A stretch of DNA of 8,739 nucleotides from Chitinophaga pinensis (GCA_943324055.2 CALPKD020000031.1:1-8739), one strand, 5' to 3'. Shown: positions 1 to 6,034, counted from the first letter of the stretch. Translations and numbers: made by a program. The notes: a model not told the origin generated them from the sequence alone.

Positions 1-98
1 CGCTTGGGTCACCGGTAATTGTATACATGATATTGGCTTTCTGGATACGTATTAAAAAATACATCCTTTTAGGGAAGCGCAATCCGCTAAAATATTAG
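1..98 (+). CDS. C-terminal end of a small membrane protein, PspC-domain-like (partial, 5' end outside window)
   Basis: Frame 3 is open from the window edge to a TAG at 96-98 and encodes 31 residues. They begin with a hydrophobic stretch, LGSPVIVYMILAFW, followed by a basic tail, IRIKKYILLGKRNPLKY. A transmembrane helix ending in AFW plus a Lys/Arg-rich tail resembles, from memory, the C-terminus of short Bacteroidota proteins annotated as PspC domain-containing (phage-shock-protein C-like inner membrane proteins). That assignment is an inference from a short fragment. The other two forward frames stop at 16-18 and 53-55, so this is the only frame open through the region. The gene converges on kdsA, with 129 bp between the two stop codons. 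Confidence 0.55.
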   Translation, partial: LGSPVIVYMILAFWIRIKKYILLGKRNPLKY

Positions 99-146
99 TG
101 CTAGCGAGTGTAATAAATCGCGTAAAATATTAAACCTTTACCTTAA

Positions 147-218
147 TCGCAGTATGTAGCTGTCTACACATCGCAGTATGTAGCTGTCTACACATCGCAG
201 TATGTAGCTGTCTACACA
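147..218. repeat. Three perfect tandem copies of a 24-bp unit, plus a 6-bp start of a fourth
   Basis: Units lie at 147-170, 171-194 and 195-218 and are identical. Each starts TCGCAGTATGTAG and ends CTGTCTACACA. A further TCGCAG follows at 219-224 before the sequence diverges into the kdsA stop region. Each unit contains a short inverted repeat, TGTAG-CTGT-CTACA, able to form a 5-bp stem with a 4-nt loop. There are no spacers, so this is not CRISPR. The array lies directly downstream of kdsA, between two convergent genes. Confidence 0.9.
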
Positions 219-220
219 TC

Positions 221-239
221 GCAGTTTCTACGAAACTGC
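221..239. other. Hairpin at the 3' end of kdsA (possible terminator or mRNA-end structure)
   Basis: GCAGTTTC (221-228) and GAAACTGC (232-239) are perfect 8-bp inverted arms around a 3-nt centre TAC. The kdsA stop codon (230-228 on the minus strand) falls across the loop and the edge of one arm. No T-run follows in either direction, so it is not a classical intrinsic terminator. It could still act as an RNA-end structure together with the small hairpins in the adjacent repeats. Confidence 0.5.
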
Positions 240-1052
240 TCTTCTTAAGCGTACTAATTTTTCCAAAAGGGGTTCTAATAAATCTAATTGTAACATATTG
301 GCACCATCACTTTTTGCCATTGCAGGATTAGGATGCGTTTCAATAAACAAGCCGTCAGCACCTGTTGCAATTGCTGCTTTCGAAATGGTTTCGATCAACT
401 TAGGATTGCCTCCTGTGATACCACTTGTTTGATTGGGTTGTTGCAAGGAATGGGTACAATCCATGATGACAGGAACATTGTTCACTTTCATTGCTGGAAT
501 ATTTCTATAATCGACTACTAAGTCTTGGTATCCAAAAGTATTTCCTCTTTCTGTCAACATTATTTTTTCGTTGCCAGCTAATTTTATTTTATCTACTGCG
601 AACTTCATGGACTCGCCACTTAAAAATTGCCCTTTTTTTACATTCACTATTTTCCCTGTATTTGCTGCTGCAATTAATAAGTCTGTTTGACGACATAAAA
701 ATGCAGGAATTTGTAGGATATCAATATACTGAGCTGCTATCGCTGCTTCGTCATGCGCATGAATATCAGAGGTGGTAGGGACATTAAACGTAGCGCCCAC
801 TTTTTTTATCAATTCCATTCCAGTATCGTCGCCGATACCTGTGAATGAACTCGCACTTGTGCGGTTCGCTTTGCGATAGCTTGCTTTAAATACGAAGGGG
901 ATACCTAGGTTTTTACAAATGGTTGAAACTCTTTCTCCAATTTCCATTACGAGTTCTTCATTCTCTACCACACAAGGGCCAGCAATTAAGAAAAAATTGT
1001 TTGGATCATAGGTTTGAGACTTAAATAGATCTTGCAAGAAATTGGGCATCAT
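228..1052 (-). CDS. kdsA: 3-deoxy-8-phosphooctulonate (Kdo-8-P) synthase, metal-dependent type
   Basis: Condenses phosphoenolpyruvate with arabinose-5-phosphate to give Kdo-8-phosphate, the committed cytoplasmic step to Kdo of the LPS inner core. At 274 aa it has the usual family length as a single TIM barrel. Visible signatures are IAGPCVVE (23-30), FKASYRKANRTS (55-66), TSDIHAHDE (94-102), IPAFLCRQTDLL (115-126), NVKKGQFLS (137-145), TERGNTFGY (167-175) and FIETHPNP (236-243). C27, H201, E238 and D249 line up with the four metal ligands of the metal-dependent class typified by Aquifex aeolicus; the E. coli type has Asn in place of the Cys. The protein starts with two consecutive ATGs (1052 and 1049) and either could be used; I chose the first. 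A TAnnTTTG-type box sits 19 nt upstream, so kdsA probably has its own promoter in addition to any readthrough from the Rrf2 gene 92 bp upstream. Confidence 0.97.
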   Translation of the reverse strand: MMPNFLQDLFKSQTYDPNNFFLIAGPCVVENEELVMEIGERVSTICKNLGIPFVFKASYRKANRTSASSFTGIGDDTGMELIKKVGATFNVPTTSDIHAHDEAAIAAQYIDILQIPAFLCRQTDLLIAAANTGKIVNVKKGQFLSGESMKFAVDKIKLAGNEKIMLTERGNTFGYQDLVVDYRNIPAMKVNNVPVIMDCTHSLQQPNQTSGITGGNPKLIETISKAAIATGADGLFIETHPNPAMAKSDGANMLQLDLLEPLLEKLVRLRRAVS

Positions 1053-1071
1053 AATAGTTGATTTTCGATCC

Positions 1072-1079
1072 CAAAGGTA
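1072..1079 (-). promoter_or_regulatory. Candidate Bacteroidota -7 promoter element for kdsA
   Basis: On the minus strand the bases read TACCTTTG, an exact match to TAnnTTTG, 19 nt before the first kdsA ATG. That implies a short leader of roughly 12-14 nt. I do not see a clear TTG (-33) element at the expected distance, so the call rests on one box and its position. Confidence 0.45.
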
Positions 1080-1144
1080 ATATAATATCTGCTATTATGC
1101 TAAATAGGGGATCTCGGGTTTTGAACAATATAGGAGGTGAATTG

Positions 1145-1558
1145 CTACTTCTTGATTATTAGATCAGCAACGGTGCGTTTGTCTAAGACTGCCAAGGTAT
1201 TGTCTCTTACTTCAGTCATTACCTTGTTAATACCACATTTTTTTTCGTTACAATCTGCACATTTTTCATAAAAATTCAAACTTACGCAAGGCAACAAAGC
1301 GATAGGGCCTTCGATAATTCTAAAAATAGCAGATAGTTTTATTTTTTGTGGAGGAATGGCAAATAAATAACCACCATGTTTCCCTTTTTTACTCTCTAAA
1401 AAACCAGCTTTTTTTAATTCTAATAAGATTTGCTCCAAAAATTTAACTGGGATATTTTTTTGTGTAGCAATTTCTGCAATCAGTATAGGAGACGCCGTGC
1501 CTTTCTCTGCCATATAGGAGAGTGCTTCAAGTGCGTATTGTGTTTTTTTAGATAACAT
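1145..1558 (-). CDS. Rrf2-family transcriptional regulator with a four-cysteine cluster
   Basis: A 137-aa protein with the Rrf2 architecture. The N-terminal winged helix-turn-helix (about 1-65) begins LSKKTQYALEALSYMA and has the wing motif KGKHGGYLF (58-66). A dimerisation helix (about 108-127) follows a cysteine-bearing loop. Cysteines 91, 100, 103 and 108 form C-x8-C-x2-C-x4-C in the place where IscR and NsrR bind an Fe-S cluster. By family knowledge such proteins sense iron-sulfur status, redox state or nitric oxide; which applies here cannot be read from sequence. Its ATG lies 1 nt after the dapB stop, so it is co-transcribed as the last gene of the parA-parB-DUF5683-dapB run. It could control its own operon, the downstream kdsA, or distant targets. 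The name iscR is not justified, because the spacing differs from the C-x5-C-x5-C of IscR. Confidence 0.9.
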   Translation of the reverse strand: MLSKKTQYALEALSYMAEKGTASPILIAEIATQKNIPVKFLEQILLELKKAGFLESKKGKHGGYLFAIPPQKIKLSAIFRIIEGPIALLPCVSLNFYEKCADCNEKKCGINKVMTEVRDNTLAVLDKRTVADLIIKK

Positions 1559-1559
1559 A

Positions 1560-2276
1560 TTATAATCCTAGTACATCTTTCATATTAAAGATACCATTTT
1601 TCCCTTTTGCAAATTCAGCAGCCAGTACGGCACCACTAGCGAACCCTTTTCGAGTGTGTGCCGTGTGTGTAATTTCGATGGTGTCAATAGGCGAACTGTA
1701 GGTAACCGTATGCGTGCCAGGTGCAGGATCGATTCGTTCCGACGTAATGATTAAATCAGTAGGCGTTGCGCTTGCTGCATTGACCCATTTATTTTTTCTG
1801 CCTATACTTTCTAAAATTTGCTCAGCAAGTGAAATGGCTGTGCCACTTGGCGCATCCTTTTTTTCGGTATGGTGTGTTTCGGTCATAGAAACATTATACT
1901 GCTCATAAGGCTCCATCAATTTTGCAAGTTGCTTGTTTACTTCAAAAAACAAATTCACACCTATACTGTAGTTACTTGAATAAATTAAACACCCTTTTTT
2001 TTCGTTGCACAATTTTTCAATCTCCGAAAACTTTTCTAGCCAACCAGTTGAGCCGCTTACTACAGGTATTCCAAATTCAATACATTTTTTTATATTTTCA
2101 AATGCGCTATGTGGACCAGTGAACTCTATTGCGACGTTGGCATGTGCAACGGCTTGTTGCGTAAACTCATGACTATTTTGAACATCAATTTTTAAAACAA
2201 TCTCATGTCCTTTTGTCAAAGCTATTTCCTCAATTGCTTTTCCCATTTTTCCATATCCAATAAGTGCTATTTTCAT
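1560..2276 (-). CDS. dapB: 4-hydroxy-tetrahydrodipicolinate reductase
   Basis: Cytoplasmic NAD(P)H-dependent reductase of the lysine/meso-diaminopimelate pathway, supplying lysine and the peptidoglycan cross-linking residue. The 238-aa protein is the short form common in Bacteroidota (E. coli DapB is 273 aa). The N-terminal Rossmann fold has ALIGYGKMGKA (4-14) with the G-x-G-x-x-G pattern at G7, G9 and G12. The substrate-binding signature is TETHHTEKKDAPSGTA (132-147). H135 and K139 correspond to the catalytic H159 and K163 of E. coli, and DAPSGT binds the dicarboxylate. FTGP (52-55) and GSTGW (75-79) flank the cofactor site. It starts 15 nt after the DUF5683 gene stop and ends 1 nt before the Rrf2 ATG, so it is in the middle of an operon with no promoter of its own that I can see. 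Confidence 0.97.
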   Translation of the reverse strand: MKIALIGYGKMGKAIEEIALTKGHEIVLKIDVQNSHEFTQQAVAHANVAIEFTGPHSAFENIKKCIEFGIPVVSGSTGWLEKFSEIEKLCNEKKGCLIYSSNYSIGVNLFFEVNKQLAKLMEPYEQYNVSMTETHHTEKKDAPSGTAISLAEQILESIGRKNKWVNAASATPTDLIITSERIDPAPGTHTVTYSSPIDTIEITHTAHTRKGFASGAVLAAEFAKGKNGIFNMKDVLGL

Positions 2277-2291
2277 AGTGCTTTAATTATG

Positions 2292-2864
2292 CTATTTTGA
2301 ATGTGTATTTCTTAAATGTAGTTGTAAAGATAAACCTGATTGTCTTAACGCGGGCTCGGTAAAGGGCTGGATTCTTAATGAAAGGTCATTGCTGATATTA
2401 AATTCCTTTAAATGCCCAGACACAGTTGCATCTACTACATTCACTCCCCATGCTAAAATAAACCACATGATAGAGTAGTCTCTGTCTTTTCTAAAAATAT
2501 TTCGATAACTCTGAAGGGATCCAAGGGATAAACTTTTTATCTGAGGGTCAATTCGTGCAACGTCCGAAGCATCGCCATGCGCTTCCTTGTACCTCGCTTC
2601 ATATGCAAATTTAGTTTTTGTATACATGCTATTATTGTAAACGAAAGTGGCAGCAGGTATTGCTAGCACACCGTATATAACAGGTATTTTCCAGTATTGT
2701 TTATTGTAGGCCTGACCCCATCCAGGAATAAGTGCTGAACGCTTTGTGGCCCTGCTTGGGATGTGATGCGGAAGGGTATCTGTCCTTTTAAGATAGGCGG
2801 AATCTTGGCTCCAAGTAGTTTGTTGAAAAACAAACATCACCATAATTAATAGTATTCGCCTCAT
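2292..2864 (-). CDS. DUF5683-family membrane protein of unknown function
   Basis: A 190-aa protein. Residues 1-20 look like a signal peptide ending TTWSQ, with likely cleavage before or after Q20. The family hallmark follows: RSALIPGWGQAYNKQYWK (42-59), a Pro/Gly-Trp motif just before a hydrophobic segment (about 60-77). A second hydrophobic segment lies at about 131-149 and includes WFILAWGVNVVDATVSGHL (134-152). The 80-130 loop is polar and helical, and the C-terminal 35 residues look beta-rich (LSLRIQPF, LSLQLHLR). The biochemical role is unknown. It sits between parB (31-nt gap) and dapB (15-nt gap), an order I recall as recurring in Bacteroidota. A role in the envelope linked to growth or segregation would be inference only. 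Confidence 0.87.
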   Translation of the reverse strand: MRRILLIMVMFVFQQTTWSQDSAYLKRTDTLPHHIPSRATKRSALIPGWGQAYNKQYWKIPVIYGVLAIPAATFVYNNSMYTKTKFAYEARYKEAHGDASDVARIDPQIKSLSLGSLQSYRNIFRKDRDYSIMWFILAWGVNVVDATVSGHLKEFNISNDLSLRIQPFTEPALRQSGLSLQLHLRNTHSK

Positions 2865-2895
2865 CCTGTATTATTCCTTTTGTATAAAGTTGAAA

Positions 2896-3816
2896 CTAGC
2901 TGATGGTGACTTGCATCGCCTCTAGTATTTTATTTAAACCATTTAAATCACTATACTCAATTGTAATTTTACCACTACCATTTTTTTGGTGCTGTAAATT
3001 TACTTTCGTTGATAAATGACTTGTTAATTTATCCTCTAATTTTTTATAAACTGGAGAAAGTTGGTGCTTGTTTTGAGCAGTAGTAGGAGTCGCTTTATTT
3101 GCATGCCCCATTTTCTTGACCAGTTCCTCGGTTTGACGAACGGTTAATCCTTTTTCTGTAATTTCTTTAAAAAGGAAAAGTTGCTTATCAATTTCTTTGC
3201 CAATTAATATTTTAGCCAAACTCACACTCAAGCTTCCGTTTCTAACTGCTGCTTGAATATTGGGAGGTAATTCTAATAAACGGATATAGTTAGAAACAGT
3301 GGAACGATCCTTTCCCATCCTTTCTGCTACTTGCTCTTGCGTGTAATTCAATTCTTCCATCATCCGTTGGTAGCTCAATGCAATTTCGATTTCATTTAAG
3401 TCAACTCTTTGCAAGTTCTCTAGTAATGCTAATTCTAATAATTCTTTATCATTACCAAGTCGGATATATGCAGGCACATCCTTAAGTCCAGCCATTTTTG
3501 CTGCACGGAATCGCCTTTCCCCTGCAATTAATTGGTATTTGCCATTCTTTAAAAGGGCAACTGTTAAGGGTTGAATTAAATCATGCATTTCAATTGAACT
3601 TGCCAATTCCTTTAACGCTTTTTCCTCAAAATCTTTTCTTGGGTTCTTTGGATTAACTTGAATGTCAGTTAATAAAATACGATTACTAGCAACTGCTTTT
3701 TCAATAGCCTTATGTTCTATTCTCCCAGCAGGATTTTTAAATTCCGCATCAATATTTTGCAATAAAGAACGAAGCCCTTTTCCAATCATATCTTTATTGG
3801 GTGTACTCTTGCTCAT
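2896..3816 (-). CDS. parB: Chromosome partitioning protein ParB (Spo0J/Noc family)
   Basis: CTP-dependent DNA clamp that loads at parS sites near the replication origin and stimulates ParA. The 306-aa length is typical. The N-terminal ParA-contact motif is IGKGLRSLL (11-19). The ParB/Srx nuclease-like CTP-binding domain spans about 48-140, with NPKNPRK (55-61), IAGERRFRAAKMAGL (97-111; GERRFR is the CTP-binding box) and LLENLQRVDLNEIE (131-144). The HTH parS-binding region is about 145-215, including YTQEQVAERMGKDRSTVSNY (158-177). A low-complexity linker (about 238-258) leads to the C-terminal dimerisation domain (about 260-306). The ATG is 2 nt after the parA stop, indicating translational coupling. 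No consensus parS site is visible in this window. Confidence 0.97.
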   Translation of the reverse strand: MSKSTPNKDMIGKGLRSLLQNIDAEFKNPAGRIEHKAIEKAVASNRILLTDIQVNPKNPRKDFEEKALKELASSIEMHDLIQPLTVALLKNGKYQLIAGERRFRAAKMAGLKDVPAYIRLGNDKELLELALLENLQRVDLNEIEIALSYQRMMEELNYTQEQVAERMGKDRSTVSNYIRLLELPPNIQAAVRNGSLSVSLAKILIGKEIDKQLFLFKEITEKGLTVRQTEELVKKMGHANKATPTTAQNKHQLSPVYKKLEDKLTSHLSTKVNLQHQKNGSGKITIEYSDLNGLNKILEAMQVTIS

Positions 3817-3818
3817 AT

Positions 3819-4619
3819 TTAATCAATTATTCGCTCGGCATTACTCATATTAGTCATGCCATTTTTTTGTAAAATTTCCTTAGCTAGGTTTAAATAGTTA
3901 ACGGTCCCTTTGCTATCTGCGTCATATAAAATAACAGGCTTCCCAACACTAGGGGCCTCGCTAAGTCTTGTATTTCGGTGTATTATGGTAGAAAACACCA
4001 TATCGTCAAAATGCTTACGCACTTCACTTACTACTTGGTTGCTTAAACGTAAACGTCCATCATACATAGTCATTAAAATACCTTCGATTTGTAAATTGGG
4101 GTTCAGTCTGCTTTGAACAATCTTAATCGTATTTAATAATTTGCCCAATCCTTCTAGTGCAAAAAATTCACATTGCACTGGTACAATCACACTGTCCGAA
4201 GCTACTAGGGCATTTACTGTAATCAGTCCAAGGGACGGCAAACAGTCAATGATGATAAAATCGTATTGATCTCTGATTGGTGCTAATAGTTCAATTAACA
4301 CATTTTCTCTATTTGGCAGGTTTACTAATTCAATCTCTGCTCCAACTAAGTCAATATGGGAAGGAATAAGATCTAAGTGAGGAATCTCGGTTTTAAGGAC
4401 GATGTCAGCTAAAGGGGTTTGGTTGATCATTCCATCATACAAGCTCGTAGTAATATTATGTAAATCGAACCCTACTCCAGTAGTCGTATTTGCTTGTGGA
4501 TCCGCATCAATTAGTAGGGTTTTGTATTCCAAAACAGCTAGGCTGGCTGCAATATTGATTGCAGAGGTGGTTTTGCCAACTCCCCCTTTTTGATTCGCTA
4601 TACCTATAATTCTTGCCAT
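3819..4619 (-). CDS. parA: Chromosome partitioning ATPase ParA (Soj family)
   Basis: Nucleoid-binding ATPase that works with ParB to move origins apart. The start used here is the ATG at 4619, giving 266 aa and the classical opening MARIIGIANQKGGVGKTT. A longer frame begins at a TTG at 4646, but that codon overlaps a promoter-like -7 box and adds 9 residues not normally seen before MARI. The deviant Walker A is KGGVGKTT (11-18) with the signature lysine K11 and catalytic K16. DADPQAN is at 38-44, and the Walker B-like strand is FIIIDCLPSLGL (121-132), with Leu in the position more often occupied by Pro. VPVQCEFFALEGL (147-159) and RLSEAPSVGKP (218-228) are further family signatures. It is the first gene of the minus-strand operon parA-parB-DUF5683-dapB-rrf2. 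No N-terminal HTH is present, which fits a chromosomal rather than a plasmid type Ia ParA. Confidence 0.97.
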   Translation of the reverse strand: MARIIGIANQKGGVGKTTSAINIAASLAVLEYKTLLIDADPQANTTTGVGFDLHNITTSLYDGMINQTPLADIVLKTEIPHLDLIPSHIDLVGAEIELVNLPNRENVLIELLAPIRDQYDFIIIDCLPSLGLITVNALVASDSVIVPVQCEFFALEGLGKLLNTIKIVQSRLNPNLQIEGILMTMYDGRLRLSNQVVSEVRKHFDDMVFSTIIHRNTRLSEAPSVGKPVILYDADSKGTVNYLNLAKEILQKNGMTNMSNAERIID

Positions 4620-4643
4620 AAAATGGGTGTCCTTAATTTGTGC

Positions 4644-4651
4644 CAAAAATA
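4644..4651 (-). promoter_or_regulatory. Candidate Bacteroidota -7 promoter element for the parA operon
   Basis: The minus strand reads TATTTTTG, matching TAnnTTTG, 24 nt before the ATG at 4619. A TTG is present on the minus strand at 4669-4667, only 15 nt upstream, which is shorter than the usual -33/-7 spacing. The -7 box is therefore the main evidence. It overlaps the alternative TTG start codon at 4646-4644, which argues against that start. Confidence 0.45.
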
Positions 4652-4707
4652 CGGGATAAATGGTAACAATTTGGGATTAAATTGGCCGTTACTGCGCCTT
4701 TTGACCG

Positions 4708-4715
4708 TAATTTTG
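4708..4715 (+). promoter_or_regulatory. Candidate Bacteroidota -7 promoter element for the metallophosphoesterase gene
   Basis: TAATTTTG matches TAnnTTTG and ends 16 nt before the ATG at 4732. A TTG at 4682-4684 lies 23 nt upstream and could serve as a -33 element, though the spacing is somewhat long. With the parA box it makes 4620-4731 a compact divergent promoter region. Confidence 0.45.
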
Positions 4716-4731
4716 CCCTTTAAATTACAAT

Positions 4732-5967
4732 ATGCGAAACCCTTTATTTCTTTTCATCTTAATACTTGTGTTAATTCTGATTGATTTTTACATTTTTCAG
4801 GTTTTAAAGTCAGTATTTCAAGGGACTGCAGCGGGAGCAAGATCAATAATTTATATACTATATTGGAGTCTATGTGTAGTTAGCTTGGCCTCGTTTTTAC
4901 TCTTTCCTTTTGTAAGTAACCCTTATTTTAAACAGTATATATTTTCCATTAGTATAGGCTGGGTGCTAACTCAGATTTTTATGGTCATGTTTTTTTTAGC
5001 GGATGATATCAGAAGAGGTACTTTTTGGACTGTTGGACAAATTGCTTCAGCAACTGGAGCGCAATTCATGAAGTCGGATAATACGATTCCGAGATCCGCA
5101 TTTTTAAGTTGGTTGGGGATAGGAGCTTCCTCTACTTTATTTTTTTCTTTATTATATGGTTTTGGGAATAAATACAACTACAAGGTGGTTAAAAAGAAAG
5201 TTGCTATAAAAGGATTACCAAGTGCATTTATTGGGTTTAAAATTGTTCATATCAGTGATATTCATAGTGGAAGTTTAAAGGATGCGATTGCAGTTCAAAA
5301 AGGAATTGACTTAATAAAACATCAGCAAGCCGACTTGGTATTGTTTACTGGAGATTTAGTAAATGATAGGTCCACTGAAATGAAAGATTGGATGCAAGTT
5401 TTTAATCAAATAAAAGCGCCATTTGGGGTATTTAGCATTTTAGGAAATCATGACTACGGTGATTATGTAAGTTGGGATTCACCTGCTGCTAAACAACAAA
5501 ATTTGGAAGACTTGAAAAAGGTGCATCATGAGTTGGGATGGCGTTTATTAATGAATGAAAATGTGAAAATAGTAAAGGAAGATTCTTTTATTCAATTAGT
5601 AGGCATCGAAAACTGGGGAGCAAAAGCGCGTTTCCCAAAGTATGGGAAGATGGATGTTGCAATGACAGGCGTAAATCTCGAAGATCCTATCATATTAATG
5701 AGTCACGACCCAAGTCATTGGGAAGCACAAGTAATTACAGCATATCCTAAAATAGACTTAATGCTATCTGGTCATACACATGGTATGCAATTTGGGTTGG
5801 AGAATCCCTATTTTAAATGGAGCCCAGTGCAATGGGTGTATAAACAATGGGCAGGTATTTATAAAAATGGAGGACAGCAATTATACGTAAATAGAGGGTT
5901 TGGTTTTTTAGGTTATCCAGGCAGGGTAGGCATTATGCCCGAAATTACTTTAATTGAATTAGTGTAA
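4732..5967 (+). CDS. Membrane-anchored calcineurin-like metallophosphoesterase
   Basis: A 411-aa protein in two parts. The N-terminal 150 residues contain four hydrophobic segments (about 5-25, 38-60, 67-89, 122-145). The rest is a dinuclear-metal phosphoesterase domain with all expected blocks: HISDIHSG (173-180, D176 and H178), FTGDLVND (205-212, D208), LGNHDYG (237-243, N239 and H240), MSHDPSHW (323-330, H325) and SGHTHGMQFG (346-355, H348 and H350). The order and the ending NRGFGFLGYPGRVGIMPEI resemble the YkuE/YaeI-like branch, some members of which act on lipid-linked or envelope phosphate esters; the substrate here is unknown. The KVVKKK cluster after the fourth helix favours a cytoplasmic catalytic domain by the positive-inside rule, but this is not certain. 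It is transcribed divergently from parA and followed after 67 nt by the barrel gene on the same strand. Confidence 0.93.
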   Translation: MRNPLFLFILILVLILIDFYIFQVLKSVFQGTAAGARSIIYILYWSLCVVSLASFLLFPFVSNPYFKQYIFSISIGWVLTQIFMVMFFLADDIRRGTFWTVGQIASATGAQFMKSDNTIPRSAFLSWLGIGASSTLFFSLLYGFGNKYNYKVVKKKVAIKGLPSAFIGFKIVHISDIHSGSLKDAIAVQKGIDLIKHQQADLVLFTGDLVNDRSTEMKDWMQVFNQIKAPFGVFSILGNHDYGDYVSWDSPAAKQQNLEDLKKVHHELGWRLLMNENVKIVKEDSFIQLVGIENWGAKARFPKYGKMDVAMTGVNLEDPIILMSHDPSHWEAQVITAYPKIDLMLSGHTHGMQFGLENPYFKWSPVQWVYKQWAGIYKNGGQQLYVNRGFGFLGYPGRVGIMPEITLIELV

Positions 5968-5972
5968 CTTTG
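5965..5972 (+). promoter_or_regulatory. Candidate -7 element for the outer membrane protein gene, overlapping the upstream stop codon
   Basis: TAACTTTG matches TAnnTTTG, and its first three bases are the TAA stop of the phosphoesterase gene. It would give a leader of roughly 55-60 nt before the ATG at 6035. No well-placed TTG is seen upstream, so the call is weak. Confidence 0.3.
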
Positions 5973-6034
5973 TTGGTAGAGGAAGGTGCAATAGTTTTTA
6001 TTGATATTGCCTTATAATTTTAAAACTGATTTAG

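Noticed and set aside
85..106. CGCTA/TAGCG inverted repeat at the end of the left-edge gene as a terminator
   Set aside because: Five base pairs with a 12-nt loop and no T-run; too weak to call.
147..224. The regular repeats as a CRISPR array
   Set aside because: The 24-bp units are directly adjacent with no spacers, and no cas genes are present.
221..239. The GTTTC-TAC-GAAAC palindrome as a parS site for the nearby ParB
   Set aside because: The arms resemble those of the parS consensus TGTTTCACGTGAAACA, but the centre is 3 nt instead of the 4-nt ACGT core, so the half-sites are out of register. It is better explained as a hairpin at the kdsA end. ParB ChIP-seq would settle it.
333..778. 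Plus-strand open frames of 62 and 95 codons inside kdsA
   Set aside because: They are antisense shadows of a strongly conserved gene, with no recognisable domain.
1714..2122. Plus-strand open frames inside dapB
   Set aside because: Antisense to a well-conserved gene, with composition typical of shadow frames.
3662..4784. Plus-strand open frames inside parB and parA and across the parA 5' end
   Set aside because: Antisense to parA/parB. The one at 4590-4784 crosses the divergent promoter region and overlaps the phosphoesterase start in another frame.
4971..5177. Minus-strand 68-codon frame inside the phosphoesterase gene
   Set aside because: Shadow of the transmembrane-coding region; no independent evidence.
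5988..6010. GCAATA/TATTGC inverted repeat between the phosphoesterase and barrel genes as a terminator
   Set aside because: Only a 6-bp AT-rich stem with an 11-nt loop and no proper T-run directly after it; likely chance at this base composition.
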